Positions 42,377 to 51,214 of a stretch of 64,000 nucleotides of DNA are shown one piece after another. The notes below the pieces were generated by a model. It was given only the letters and a program-made list of their open reading frames with translations. It had not been told where the DNA came from and ran no database searches. The position numbers and the translations under genes are program-made. Source of the stretch: Jeotgalicoccus meleagridis (GTDB lineage: Bacteria; Bacillota; Bacilli; Staphylococcales; Salinicoccaceae); NCBI RefSeq assembly GCF_903994045.1, contig NZ_CAJEWD010000003.1, positions 124,001-188,000 on the forward strand, in the 5' to 3' direction. Every line of letters starts with the position of its first letter. Position 1 is the first letter of the stretch.

Positions 42377-43051
42377 ATGGCAAAAAACTTCCTTGCTTCA
42401 TCATTTTTATTTTTATTTATCTATATCTTTATAGCACTCGGCGTCTTTTATAAACTGGACTGGGTCTATAACTTAGATAAGAGCGTAATCAGTTATATCC
42501 AATCATTTATTACAGATAGTCGTACTGCTCTTATCATTATTTTGACTGATTTCGCTGGGACTATATCTATCATTATATTAACTGCTTTAACAGTTATTTT
42601 TCTTATCTATAAACGAATGTACATTCTTAGCCTCTGGTTTGGCATGACTATTCTGTTAGGCCCAGGGATTTTTGTATATATTATGAAAAAAATCGTAGAT
42701 AGAGATCGTCCGGGCATTCTAAGACTTGCTCATGTGACATCTCAAAGTTTTCCAAGTGGTCATTCTACTGCTGCAACTGTATTTATAGGCCTTCTTAGCA
42801 TATTTATTATTCTTACCGTGCATGCTAAGTGGATAAAAATTCTAAGTGGTGTTATTGCTTTCTCACTTATTACTTTCATTATGTTTACAAGAGTGTATTT
42901 GGGGGTTCATTTCCCAACCGATGTACTCGCTGGCTTTTCTTTTGGCATAGCTGTTGTTTCTCTATCTATCGCATTATATAAGCTATACTTAGACAAGGTT
43001 AAACAAGCACTGTTTAGGAGAAATATAGAGGATCAGAGTCCATCTATATAA
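42377..43051 (+). CDS. PAP2-superfamily phosphatase (undecaprenyl-PP phosphatase/PgpB-like)
   Basis: Membrane phosphatase of 224 aa with about six helices. The three-part active site is complete: KKIVDRDRPG, PSGHS and TRVYLGVHFPTD. The family recycles undecaprenyl pyrophosphate or dephosphorylates phosphatidylglycerophosphate; which of these applies is not clear. AGAGG lies 11 bp before the ATG. Confidence 0.88.
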   Translation: MAKNFLASSFLFLFIYIFIALGVFYKLDWVYNLDKSVISYIQSFITDSRTALIIILTDFAGTISIIILTALTVIFLIYKRMYILSLWFGMTILLGPGIFVYIMKKIVDRDRPGILRLAHVTSQSFPSGHSTAATVFIGLLSIFIILTVHAKWIKILSGVIAFSLITFIMFTRVYLGVHFPTDVLAGFSFGIAVVSLSIALYKLYLDKVKQALFRRNIEDQSPSI

Positions 43052-43062
43052 AAACTGCATAA

Positions 43063-43107
43063 AAAAGCCGTACGCTAAACTTCTCAAAGAATTAGTGTAC
43101 GGCTTTT
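43063..43107. terminator. Bidirectional terminator
   Basis: AAAAGCCGTACGCTAA pairs with TTAGTGTACGGCTTTT (one non-matching pair) around a 13-nt loop, between PAP2 and mhqD. Confidence 0.8.
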
Positions 43108-43129
43108 ATCTTATCTACTTGTTTACTTT

Positions 43130-43723
43130 TTATCTATTTAACCATGCTCTTCCATGTTCTACTGCTTCTGATGGTAAGGAGTGACCATTCACCCATATCG
43201 ACGTTACATCGGCATTGCCATCTTCAAAAATATCAATAACATGATTGCTTTGTTCTTCTGGTACAATAGGGTCTCCTTTACCTAAAGACAGGAAGATTTC
43301 TGCTTTTGAAAAATCGATATTTCCTTCTAAGTTCTTAGGGTATAACGGTGCAAATAGCATTGCTTTTTTGAAGGTTTCAGGATGATTAATCATCATATGC
43401 ATTGCGATATTTGAGCCATTAGAAAACCCTACAAAAATAACATCTTCTAAACTAAAGTCATGTTCTTGTGATTTATCTTTAATAAAATTAACTAGTGCTT
43501 CAGAACGCACTTCTAAATCTTCCCAGTCATAATTTCCTTCACCAAGGCGTCTAAAGAAACGATTCATACCATTTTCTTTTACTTCTCCACGTACACTTAA
43601 GACGTTATAATCTGGTGCTAACACCTGAGCAAGTGGTAAGAGGTCTGTCTCACTACCTCCTGTACCATGTAGTAAAACAAATACTGGTGCATCTTTCTTA
43701 TTTTCTTTATAAATATATTCCAT
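43130..43723 (-). CDS. mhqD: Carboxylesterase/phospholipase-like hydrolase MhqD
   Basis: Alpha/beta hydrolase of 197 aa: oxyanion-side LLHGTGGSE (residues 18-26), nucleophile Ser in VGFSNGSNIAM, and an Asp/His pair (GKGDPIVP, NGHSLP). It matches MhqD of the Bacillus and Staphylococcus quinone-resistance operons and is the last gene of the MhqR cluster here. AGGAG precedes the ATG. Confidence 0.87.
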   Translation of the reverse strand: MEYIYKENKKDAPVFVLLHGTGGSETDLLPLAQVLAPDYNVLSVRGEVKENGMNRFFRRLGEGNYDWEDLEVRSEALVNFIKDKSQEHDFSLEDVIFVGFSNGSNIAMHMMINHPETFKKAMLFAPLYPKNLEGNIDFSKAEIFLSLGKGDPIVPEEQSNHVIDIFEDGNADVTSIWVNGHSLPSEAVEHGRAWLNR

Positions 43724-43745
43724 TAAAATTCAGCTCCTAAATTGC

Positions 43746-44357
43746 TTATGGTCTTTCTATAGAGAAAAATTCTCCTATTTTAGCATAATCTTGTCCTGCC
43801 AATCTTCCAACTGCCGCAAGTTTTCTAACGTCGATATAACCCGTGTCTTTATCGTAGATTTCTTTAGCTAAATGAAAAGTTTCTATTCTTAACATGAGCA
43901 CATCTGCTGTCACTTCATCTCCGTTATATATTTCAGTGTGATTATATAAGCTGGTCTCAAATCTCACCTTAGCTTCCTCTAAGCCTGGAGGTTTCACGAC
44001 TGAAGATTTGACAGTGGTAAAATTCGCATAGTTTAATTCACTGTCTTCAGCAGGTAAGTGTCTTGACGTTTGATTGGCCAAGGCCACATTATCTTCATCA
44101 ACAATGTGCACGACTGCTTCTTGATTACTGATGATGTTTCTAGCAGTATCTTTCATTTGTCCATTAATTCTCTGAACAGAAACCGACACTATTGCAGGTC
44201 TGTAAGAAATAATATTGAAATATGAAAAAGGTGCAACATTGACGACTTCTTCATCTGATTGACTTGAAATAAGTGCAATAGGTCTAGGACCTATTGCGCC
44301 AATCAGAATTTTATTTTGTTCTTTTATAGTGAGCTCATCACTTGAATAACTTTGCAT
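43746..44357 (-). CDS. Flavin reductase-like (DIM6/NTAB) FMN-binding protein
   Basis: FMN-binding split-barrel flavoprotein of about 203 aa: ILIGAIGPRPIALISSQ, VNVAPFSYFNIISYRPAIVSVS and the C-terminal DIRKLAAVGRLAGQDY-like segment. The start is the ATG at 44357 behind AGGTG; a GTG nine bases earlier sits too close to that site. Lying between the dioxygenases and mhqD, it may supply reduced flavin or reduce quinones. It is not part of the standard three-gene S. aureus mhqRED set. Confidence 0.83.
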   Translation of the reverse strand: MQSYSSDELTIKEQNKILIGAIGPRPIALISSQSDEEVVNVAPFSYFNIISYRPAIVSVSVQRINGQMKDTARNIISNQEAVVHIVDEDNVALANQTSRHLPAEDSELNYANFTTVKSSVVKPPGLEEAKVRFETSLYNHTEIYNGDEVTADVLMLRIETFHLAKEIYDKDTGYIDVRKLAAVGRLAGQDYAKIGEFFSIERP

Positions 44358-44366
44358 ATTGGTCAC

Positions 44367-45260
44367 CTACAAATCCAATTTAGGCATAGTTCTTTCATAT
44401 TCTTCTCTTCTATCTTCGTATTGTTCTGGTAGTTGCAATGATTCACCTAAATGCTCAAGTTCTTCATCGACGTCAAAGCCAGGATCGTCTGTAGCAAATT
44501 CGAATACCATATTCCCAAACTCACCTGTATAGACTGATTTAAAGTAATTTCTATCTCTGACATCCGTCAATCTCAAACCAACATTTTCTAACTTTTCACG
44601 CCACTCTAACAAACTAGTCAAGTTAGGGACTGACCATGCAATATGATGAACAGTTCCTATACCAAATCGTCCTCTTGGACGTGGTGGTATTTCAGTGATT
44701 AAGTGATGTCTTTCTTCACCTACTGTTTCAAAGTGGAAGTTTCTATCATTCGATTGGATAGGACTTAGACCCATTTCTTCAGTGAGTAATTTACTAGTTT
44801 CTTCTGGACTAGTTGATAACAGTACTGCACCATGAAAACCAATGATATCTTTATCAGTTTTTTCTTCTTGTCCTTCAACTAAAGCAAGTTCTAAGCTGTG
44901 AACATCATCAAATTCGAGAATATCCTGACCAAATAATTGAGTAATACGGTTGTTAATTTTGTGCTCATCTAAATGTTTTTGCCAAGCACCCATTGATCCT
45001 TTAGGAATTCTAAATGCAATACGTCCAATTTGACCACTGCCTTTAAGTCCTGGTCGATCTACCAACCAGTTAAAGAAAGTAATGATAGTTCCTGGGTTGC
45101 CGTTGTCATCCCCGAAGTATAAGTGATAAACACCTGGGTCATCAAAATTAACCGTTTGTTTAACAAGTCTGAGTCCTAAAATATCTCTATAAAATTTAAT
45201 GTTTTCGTTTGGGTCTCCAACAATAGCAGTGATGTGGTGAATTCTTTTAATAGCTTCCAT
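44367..45260 (-). CDS. VOC-family ring-cleavage dioxygenase paralogue (MhqA/E-like)
   Basis: Protein of 297 aa with two glyoxalase/VOC modules (about 5-130 and 145-270). It starts with IKRIHHITAIVGDPNENIKFY. Metal ligands are the early His, His in GTVHHIAWSV, and Glu in MVFEFATD. It is paralogous to the upstream mhqO-like gene. The likely role is opening of hydroquinone/catechol-type rings, detoxifying quinones. AGGAGAT precedes the ATG. Confidence 0.87.
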   Translation of the reverse strand: MEAIKRIHHITAIVGDPNENIKFYRDILGLRLVKQTVNFDDPGVYHLYFGDDNGNPGTIITFFNWLVDRPGLKGSGQIGRIAFRIPKGSMGAWQKHLDEHKINNRITQLFGQDILEFDDVHSLELALVEGQEEKTDKDIIGFHGAVLLSTSPEETSKLLTEEMGLSPIQSNDRNFHFETVGEERHHLITEIPPRPRGRFGIGTVHHIAWSVPNLTSLLEWREKLENVGLRLTDVRDRNYFKSVYTGEFGNMVFEFATDDPGFDVDEELEHLGESLQLPEQYEDRREEYERTMPKLDL

Positions 45261-45271
45261 AATCTATCTCC

Positions 45272-46225
45272 TTATTTACTTCTTTTAGTATCAAATGGTC
45301 TAACTTGTGCTTCAATTACTTCTCTTTTAGGCTCTAAGAAAGGTGGTAAAGCTAAACTTTCTCCTAAAGTCTCATAAGGCTCATCACCCATGAAACCTGG
45401 TCCGTCTGTCGAAATTTCAATTAGGATATGCCCAATTCTTGCATACAATGCTTCGAAGTAGAATCTATCTACTAAACCTGAGTTTCCAATACCCATAGTA
45501 CGGTATTTGTTTTCCCATTCTTCTATTGCTTCATGATCTTCAACTCTGAATGATACGTGGTGAACTTCACCATAACCTTGTCTACCTTCTACTCCTTGGT
45601 CTTTACGTAGAATAACTTGACCACCATTTCCGCCTTCACCTACATCTAATAGCGTTACATCATCTTTTTCTAACGTTACCTTCATGCCGTAAATATCCAC
45701 TAAGACCTTTTTGAAATCATCATAATAACTTACAGTAATCTCAATAGGGCCAAGTCCATAGATTGCTTTGTCTTCAGGTACAGGTCCATTTTTCCACGGT
45801 GTTCCAGGTGCTACACCTTCGTTATTTTCATCTGAAAATAACTGGTAGCGTTGCCCATCTTCTTCTTCAAATGGTAAGACTTTTTTACCAAATAAATCTT
45901 GAATACCTTCATGTTTTACACCAAATTCATCAAAACGTGCTTGATAATATTCTAAGGCTGCATCATTTGGAACTCTTAAACCAGTTCTTGTAATCGCATT
46001 TGTTCCACGACTACCTCTAGGATTGTTTGGGAAATCAAAGAATGTCATATCTGTACCAGGTGAACCTACATCATCAGCAAAGAAGGTGTGATATGTTTGA
46101 ATGTCATCTTGGTTAACAGTTTTCTTAACAAGTCTCATACCGAGTACATCTGTCATAAATTCATAGTTTCTCATTGCATCATTTGTCATCGCTGTAACGT
46201 GATGTATTCCTTTTAAATTAGTCAT
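45272..46225 (-). CDS. mhqO: VOC-family hydroquinone dioxygenase MhqO/MhqE-like
   Basis: Two-module VOC dioxygenase of 317 aa: GIHHVTAMTNDAMRNYEFM at the start, YGEVHHVSFRVED (metal His), ARIGHILIEISTDGPGF (metal Glu). It resembles the MhqO/MhqE enzymes controlled by MhqR. GGAGG precedes the ATG. It is the first structural gene after mhqR. In S. aureus the equivalent is mhqE. Confidence 0.88.
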   Translation of the reverse strand: MTNLKGIHHVTAMTNDAMRNYEFMTDVLGMRLVKKTVNQDDIQTYHTFFADDVGSPGTDMTFFDFPNNPRGSRGTNAITRTGLRVPNDAALEYYQARFDEFGVKHEGIQDLFGKKVLPFEEEDGQRYQLFSDENNEGVAPGTPWKNGPVPEDKAIYGLGPIEITVSYYDDFKKVLVDIYGMKVTLEKDDVTLLDVGEGGNGGQVILRKDQGVEGRQGYGEVHHVSFRVEDHEAIEEWENKYRTMGIGNSGLVDRFYFEALYARIGHILIEISTDGPGFMGDEPYETLGESLALPPFLEPKREVIEAQVRPFDTKRSK

Positions 46226-46257
46226 TGTAATTCCTCCATATAATATGAAATATCATT

Positions 46258-46698
46258 TTATTTTAGTAAGCTTTCTGCGTGAATTCCTATTCTCTTAAAT
46301 AGATCAATGGCCACTGCGACTTCTGAGTCATTTAATTCTTCAAAGACAGTATTTATCAGTGCTTCTTGTTCTACCACTCTCGTCTCCATATACTTTTTTC
46401 CTTCGTCAGTAATACATAAAAAAATCTTTCTTCTGTCTTTTGGACAAGGTTTTCTATAGACAAAACCTTTATCTTCTAACTTATCGATGACATAGGTAAT
46501 ACTTCCACTACCCATGAGAATCTTTTTGCCGATTGATTGTATTGCTTGATCACCTTTGTGATACAAGAGCTCTAGTACACCGTACTCATTAAGATTAATC
46601 TCTTTCTTTAAAAAGTCTTGCTTAATTAATTTCTGTACAGACTGAGATGATTTTATAAAGACCGTAAATGCTTTAATTCTCGAATTTTGTTCTGTCAT
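46258..46698 (-). CDS. mhqR: MarR-family quinone-sensing repressor MhqR
   Basis: Winged-helix MarR protein of about 146 aa: IQSIGKKILMGSGSITYVID is the recognition-helix region and PKDRRKIFLCITDEG the wing. Heading a cluster of two VOC dioxygenases, a flavin reductase and an MhqD esterase, it fits MhqR, which is released from DNA by quinones and hydroquinones. The start is the ATG at 46698 with GGAGGTG upstream. Palindromic A/T-rich sequence lies just upstream. Confidence 0.88.
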   Translation of the reverse strand: MTEQNSRIKAFTVFIKSSQSVQKLIKQDFLKKEINLNEYGVLELLYHKGDQAIQSIGKKILMGSGSITYVIDKLEDKGFVYRKPCPKDRRKIFLCITDEGKKYMETRVVEQEALINTVFEELNDSEVAVAIDLFKRIGIHAESLLK

Positions 46699-46716
46699 CT
46701 GTCGCACCTCCAATTA

Positions 46717-46730
46717 ATTCGAATTTGAAT
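46717..46730. promoter_or_regulatory. Candidate MhqR operator
   Basis: ATTCGAATTTGAAT is a 14-bp palindrome with one mismatched pair, 19 bp before the mhqR start. MarR repressors of this branch bind A/T-rich palindromes containing TCGAA. A related TTTCGAAACTGAAA lies near 46793, towards the divergent operon. Confidence 0.5.
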
Positions 46731-46894
46731 ATATTAAATTTAATCTATATTTAGTATAAGGGCACTTTCTCAAAAAATCAACCATTTAATTTCGAAACTG
46801 AAATAAATCACTATACTGACTTGTCTGAATATTAATTGTATTTAGACGATTATTGTGTTATCTTTATTGAAAATTAATTTAAAGAGGTTAAGCA

Positions 46895-47704
46895 ATGATA
46901 GAGATAAAAGAATTGACGACGATTGAAGAATTAAAAGCTTTAAAACATATTGAAAAGGCTGTCTGGGACATGGATCCTTTACCCACACATCAAACTCTCA
47001 CCGCCGTTAAAAATGGCGGTCTTGTTATTGGTGCATATGATGGGGAGAATTTAATTGGCTTCTCTTATGGCTTTGCCGGCTTTAGTGGAAGTCAAACATA
47101 TCTGTGCTCACATATGCTCGGTATTATTGATAATTATCGCTCTAAGAAAATTGGAGAAAAATTAAAACAAAAGCAGCGACAAGTTGCACTTAGAAAAGGC
47201 TATAGCAAAATGCATTGGACCTTTGATCCTCTTGAGACAAGAAATGCCTACTTAAATCTTTCAAAATTGCGGGGCATCGTTGATGTTTACATAGAAGATG
47301 CTTATGGGGCAATGGAAGATGGTTTAAATAAAGGTTTACCTTCTGACCGTTTTGAAGTGCATTGGTTTTTATCAAGTGAGCACGCTGATAAATACTCACC
47401 ACCTACTATTGAGGCCGCTTCACTACTTAATAAGATTGCCTACAATAATGATGTTCCGACTTTTGGGGAACATTTAGAAGAAACACTATCACAGGAAACA
47501 TATGGTGTTGTGGTCCCTAATAATATCCAGGAACTAAAGCAAGATGCTCCTGATATTGCTTTGGACTGGAGACTAAAAACTAGACGTCTCTTTCAGGAAT
47601 TAATTACAGCAGGTTATGCCGCTGTTCATTTATACCCTCATGAACGAACAGCTACTTATATATTTGTAAAAAAAGAATCATTAAATTTAGGAGATGAACA
47701 GTAA
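46895..47704 (+). CDS. GNAT acyltransferase (COG3375), probable D-amino-acid N-succinyltransferase
   Basis: GNAT-fold protein of 269 aa: [18 protein letters not shown], the CoA loop [22 protein letters not shown] (about 89-110) and [15 protein letters not shown]. It matches the COG3375 type found next to N-succinylamino-acid racemases, where it acylates D-amino acids with succinyl-CoA. Its stop overlaps the racemase ATG (TAATG). AAAGAGG precedes the ATG. The catalytic role comes from family context, not from the sequence alone. Confidence 0.8.
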   Translation: MIEIKELTTIEELKALKHIEKAVWDMDPLPTHQTLTAVKNGGLVIGAYDGENLIGFSYGFAGFSGSQTYLCSHMLGIIDNYRSKKIGEKLKQKQRQVALRKGYSKMHWTFDPLETRNAYLNLSKLRGIVDVYIEDAYGAMEDGLNKGLPSDRFEVHWFLSSEHADKYSPPTIEAASLLNKIAYNNDVPTFGEHLEETLSQETYGVVVPNNIQELKQDAPDIALDWRLKTRRLFQELITAGYAAVHLYPHERTATYIFVKKESLNLGDEQ

Positions 47705-48810
47705 TGAGAATAGAGAAGGTTACATTGAGATTGATGGAGATGGAAATGAAAGCACCATTCACCACTAGTTTTGGTACTTTTAAAACACGAGAATTTATAC
47801 TTGTAGAGGCTGTCGATGCTGATGGTACAAGTGGTTGGGGTGAAACAGTTGCTTTTAACGTTCCTTTCTATAGTGAAGAAACAGTTAAAACAAACTGGCA
47901 TATGCTTGAAGATTACTTGATTCCATTGATTTTACATAAGGAAATTGAACATCCTGATGAAGTAAATGAAATCTTTGCACCAATCCGTAAAAATAATATG
48001 GCTAAAGCCGCTATAGAAGGTGCAATCTGGGATGTCTATGCCAAACAAAATAACATGAGTCTTGCCGAGGCCTTAGGTGGTAAGAGAGAAAGTATTGATG
48101 TAGGCATCAGCATCGGTATACAAGACACAGTTGAAGAATTAGTTGAGATTGTTAGAGGTTTTGTCAATGAAGGTTACAAACGCATAAAGGTTAAGATTAA
48201 ACCCGATTGGGATGTTGAAGTTATGCGTACTTTAAGAAGCGAATTCCCGGATACAGCTATTATGGCTGATGCAAATTCCGCCTATAGTTTAAATGATACA
48301 GCGCTCTTAAAACAACTGGATGAATTTGATTTGATGATGATTGAACAACCACTCGCTTCAGATGACATCATCGATCATGCAAAACTACAAAAGGAGCTCT
48401 CTACACCCATTTGTTTAGATGAAAGTATTCACTCATTAGAAGATGCTAAAAAAGCAGTGGAATTAGGTAGTACAAAAATTATTAATATAAAAATCGGACG
48501 CGTGGGTGGTTTAACAGAAGCTGTTAAAATTCATGACTACTGTCAAGAAAACAATATCCCAGTCTGGTGTGGTGGCATGTTGGAATCAGGAATCGGACGT
48601 GCACATAACGTTGCCTTGACTACTTTGCCTAACTTCACTTTACCTGGCGACACTGCAAGTTCTAGTCGTTATTGGGAAAAAGACCTTATTGAGCCGGAAG
48701 TTGTCTCCGTAGATGGTCTTATCGAAGTACCTAAAGCTAAAGGTATTGGCTATGAAGTTAATTTAGAAACAGTAGATCAATTTACAGTAGATAAGAAAGA
48801 ATTTAACTAA
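47704..48810 (+). CDS. N-succinylamino-acid racemase / o-succinylbenzoate synthase family (enolase superfamily)
   Basis: Barrel enzyme of 368 aa. The catalytic set is complete: K162-x-K164 (KVK), metal ligands D189 (ADANSAY), E214 (IEQPL) and D239 (LDES), and the second base K263 (NIKIGRVGG). The NSAR/OSBS family does either menaquinone synthesis or racemisation of N-succinyl amino acids. No men genes are near; the GNAT and M20 neighbours match the Geobacillus NSAR operon, so racemase is the better call. AGGAGAT precedes the ATG. Confidence 0.85.
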   Translation: MRIEKVTLRLMEMEMKAPFTTSFGTFKTREFILVEAVDADGTSGWGETVAFNVPFYSEETVKTNWHMLEDYLIPLILHKEIEHPDEVNEIFAPIRKNNMAKAAIEGAIWDVYAKQNNMSLAEALGGKRESIDVGISIGIQDTVEELVEIVRGFVNEGYKRIKVKIKPDWDVEVMRTLRSEFPDTAIMADANSAYSLNDTALLKQLDEFDLMMIEQPLASDDIIDHAKLQKELSTPICLDESIHSLEDAKKAVELGSTKIINIKIGRVGGLTEAVKIHDYCQENNIPVWCGGMLESGIGRAHNVALTTLPNFTLPGDTASSSRYWEKDLIEPEVVSVDGLIEVPKAKGIGYEVNLETVDQFTVDKKEFN

Positions 48811-48824
48811 ATGAGGTCCGGTAT

Positions 48825-49889
48825 ATGAAGCAGAGTTTAAAAATTGGTAGTGCCTTCGTTGGTCTAATTGTTGGTGCAGGATTTGCATCCGGCCAAGAAG
48901 TCATGCAATATTTCACAAGTTTTGGTATTTGGGGTACAGTCGGAGCAATTATCACCGGCTTACTCTTTATCTTTTTGGGCTATACTTTCGCTCAGCTTGG
49001 CGCAAGCTTAAAGGCCAGTTCCCACAGAGCAGTTCTTTATCACATAGGCGGTAAATATATCGGGCCTATTCTCGACTTAGTCATTACCTTTTTCTTATTT
49101 GGTGTCGCTGTCGTAATGTTTGCAGGTTCGGGATCGACATTTGAACAAATGTTTGGAATTTCTCCTATGGTTGGTAGCATCATCATGGTCGTTCTCACTA
49201 TCTTAACCTTATTGTTAGACACTAATAAGATTATTAGTATTATCGCAGCAGTCACACCGTATTTAATCGCTGTTATTTTAATCATAGTCGCTTATTCCAT
49301 TTTCACCATGGATATATCTCTAACAACTGCAGACGCTATTGCTAAAGAACAAACATCCGCTTCATCTAACTGGCTATTAAGTGCATTTTTATATGTCTCA
49401 TATAATATTTCAGCTGGTGCTGCCCTACTCATTATTATGGCAGGACAAGTTAAAGACAAAAAAGTCGCTGGCATTGGAGGCATTATAGGTGGCGCAATTT
49501 TAGGTCTCTTAATCTTATTAATTCACACGGGTATGTTAGTAAGAATTGATATCATTCAAGGTGTTGATATGCCTACTTTAGAACTTGCAACAGCCATTCA
49601 TCCTGCAGTGGGTATTCTAACTGCTATCGCTCTCTTAGGGATGATGTACAATACGGCAGTTGGTATGTTTTATTCATTTGCAGCTAGGTTCTTCACACCT
49701 GATACAAAGACTTTTAAAATCGCTGTAGTCATAATTGGTGCGGTTGGATTTTTTGCCAGCCTATTCGGATTCACAAACTTGGTAAGTTCAGTTTATTCTC
49801 TAATGGGCTATCTAGGCTTTGCATTGATTATTCTAGCTATCATTGCCTGGTTCAGAAAACTAAAAGATAACAATCTTAAGGAGGTATAA
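48825..49889 (+). CDS. YkvI-family membrane transporter
   Basis: Membrane protein of 354 aa with ten or more helices. The N-terminal motif SAFVGLIVGAGFASGQEVMQ (unwound TM1, about residues 9-28) is the hallmark of YkvI proteins, LeuT-fold relatives of branched-chain amino-acid carriers. It lies 14 bp after the racemase gene with GAGGTCC before the ATG, so it probably imports the D- or N-acyl amino acid used by the operon. The substrate is inferred. Confidence 0.82.
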   Translation: MKQSLKIGSAFVGLIVGAGFASGQEVMQYFTSFGIWGTVGAIITGLLFIFLGYTFAQLGASLKASSHRAVLYHIGGKYIGPILDLVITFFLFGVAVVMFAGSGSTFEQMFGISPMVGSIIMVVLTILTLLLDTNKIISIIAAVTPYLIAVILIIVAYSIFTMDISLTTADAIAKEQTSASSNWLLSAFLYVSYNISAGAALLIIMAGQVKDKKVAGIGGIIGGAILGLLILLIHTGMLVRIDIIQGVDMPTLELATAIHPAVGILTAIALLGMMYNTAVGMFYSFAARFFTPDTKTFKIAVVIIGAVGFFASLFGFTNLVSSVYSLMGYLGFALIILAIIAWFRKLKDNNLKEV

Positions 49890-49891
49890 AT

Positions 49892-51163
49892 ATGTTAGAA
49901 GAATTACTCTCTTCCTACGATAAAAATCTATCTAAACATGGCATTGACGGCGAACGTTTAGCCAGCCGTCTTGAAGAAATATCAAAAATTGGTCGTTTAG
50001 AAAGCGGTGGAGTTTATCGCCAGGGATTTTCTAAAGAAGAAAAAGATGCAAAAGCACTTGTGTCTAAGTGGATGACAGAAGCAGGTTTAACCGTCGAAAC
50101 TGATGCTGCTGGTAACGTCTTTGGTCGTCTTATAGGACAAGATGATAGTCAATCTATCGCTTCTGGTTCTCATCTTGACACTGTACCAGCTGGTGGGAAT
50201 TTTGATGGTGTACTTGGTGTCTTAGCTGCTCTTGAAGTAGCAGAAGCATGGCAAGCTAATAACTATAAGCCACAAAAGTCATTTGAAGTGGTAATCTTTA
50301 CTGATGAAGAAGGTGCAAGATTCTCAAGTGGAGTGTTTGGTAGTCGTGCTTTTATGGGTTATTTAGATGATGATTTACTAGCATCTTTAGAGGATGATAA
50401 AGGTCAGAATCTAAGTGAAGTTTTAAAAAATTATGGCTCTTCTCTAGAGGCATTTAAAAAAGTGAGTCGTAGAGACTGGACTTTCTTTGTTGAATCTCAT
50501 ATAGAACAAGGTAAACGATTAGAAAAACAAAATTTACCGGTTGGTATTGTGTCTGGTATTGCGGGACAGTCTTGGTTAGAGATTGAATTTACAGGGCTTG
50601 CGGGCCATGCGGGTAATACACCTATGAATGACCGACAAGATGCACTTGTTGCAGCAGGTCAATTTGTCAGTGATATTGAAGCTTTTCCTAGTGAATTTTC
50701 TGAGACTGCAGTTGCGACTGTGGGTAAATTTGAAGTACTGCCAAACGGTGCTAACGTTATTCCTGAAACCGTCAAACTTATTGTTGATATAAGAGATATA
50801 TTCGAAGAAAGTCGAGATCAATTACTCAATAAAATTCACAAACATGCAGAGACGATCGCTTCAGACCGTGGTATCTCTTGTTCGGTTAAAAGAACTTCTA
50901 GTGTCAAACCGATTCCTATAGAAGAATCTTATAAAAAAGAGCTAAAAAGTATTTTAGATGATATGGGTATCGATAGTTTAGAAGTTCCTAGTGGCGCTGG
51001 TCATGATTCCATGAATATTGGCTTAGAAATTCCAGTTGCAATGATTTTTACAAGAAGTAAAGATGGAATCAGTCATAATCCCAAGGAATGGACAGACCTC
51101 AATGATATTGTCTTAACCACTCAAGTTCTAAAGCAATTTTTAGAAGTTCAAATGGAAAAATAA
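49892..51163 (+). CDS. M20 Zn-amidohydrolase, N-carbamoyl/N-succinyl-L-amino-acid hydrolase type
   Basis: Hydantoinase/carbamoylase-family M20 enzyme, 423 aa. Metal ligands: SGSHLDTVPAGGNFDG (His, Asp), FTDEEGARF (Glu), VESHIEQG (His) and late SHNPKEW (His). The inserted dimerisation domain (about 215-330) includes FTGLAGHAGNTPM. It starts 2 bp after the transporter gene with AAGGAGG. In this operon it would hydrolyse the N-succinyl-L-amino acid, making the route irreversible. Allantoate or ureidoglycolate hydrolase is a less likely alternative. Confidence 0.85.
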   Translation: MLEELLSSYDKNLSKHGIDGERLASRLEEISKIGRLESGGVYRQGFSKEEKDAKALVSKWMTEAGLTVETDAAGNVFGRLIGQDDSQSIASGSHLDTVPAGGNFDGVLGVLAALEVAEAWQANNYKPQKSFEVVIFTDEEGARFSSGVFGSRAFMGYLDDDLLASLEDDKGQNLSEVLKNYGSSLEAFKKVSRRDWTFFVESHIEQGKRLEKQNLPVGIVSGIAGQSWLEIEFTGLAGHAGNTPMNDRQDALVAAGQFVSDIEAFPSEFSETAVATVGKFEVLPNGANVIPETVKLIVDIRDIFEESRDQLLNKIHKHAETIASDRGISCSVKRTSSVKPIPIEESYKKELKSILDDMGIDSLEVPSGAGHDSMNIGLEIPVAMIFTRSKDGISHNPKEWTDLNDIVLTTQVLKQFLEVQMEK

Positions 51164-51166
51164 GCT

Positions 51167-51182
51167 TGTTTCACGTGAAAAA
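51167..51182. other. parS-like chromosome partition site
   Basis: TGTTTCACGTGAAAAA matches the parS consensus TGTTTCACGTGAAACA at 15 of 16 positions, including the 12-bp core palindrome TTTCACGTGAAA. It lies just after the M20 stop and abuts the terminator stem. ParB loading here is inference. Confidence 0.6.
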
Positions 51183-51211
51183 AGCTAGGAATCTTTTGAT
51201 TCCTAGCTTTT
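51180..51211. terminator. Bidirectional terminator
   Basis: AAAAGCTAGGAATC / GATTCCTAGCTTTT perfect 14-bp stem, 4-nt loop, T-rich tail; between the D-amino-acid operon and the DUF779 gene. Confidence 0.88.
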
Positions 51212-51214
51212 CTT

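Noticed and set aside
47704-48810. MenC for menaquinone synthesis
   Set aside because: The family fits, but there are no men genes nearby and the GNAT, transporter and M20 neighbours match an NSAR operon better. Not fully excluded without assay.
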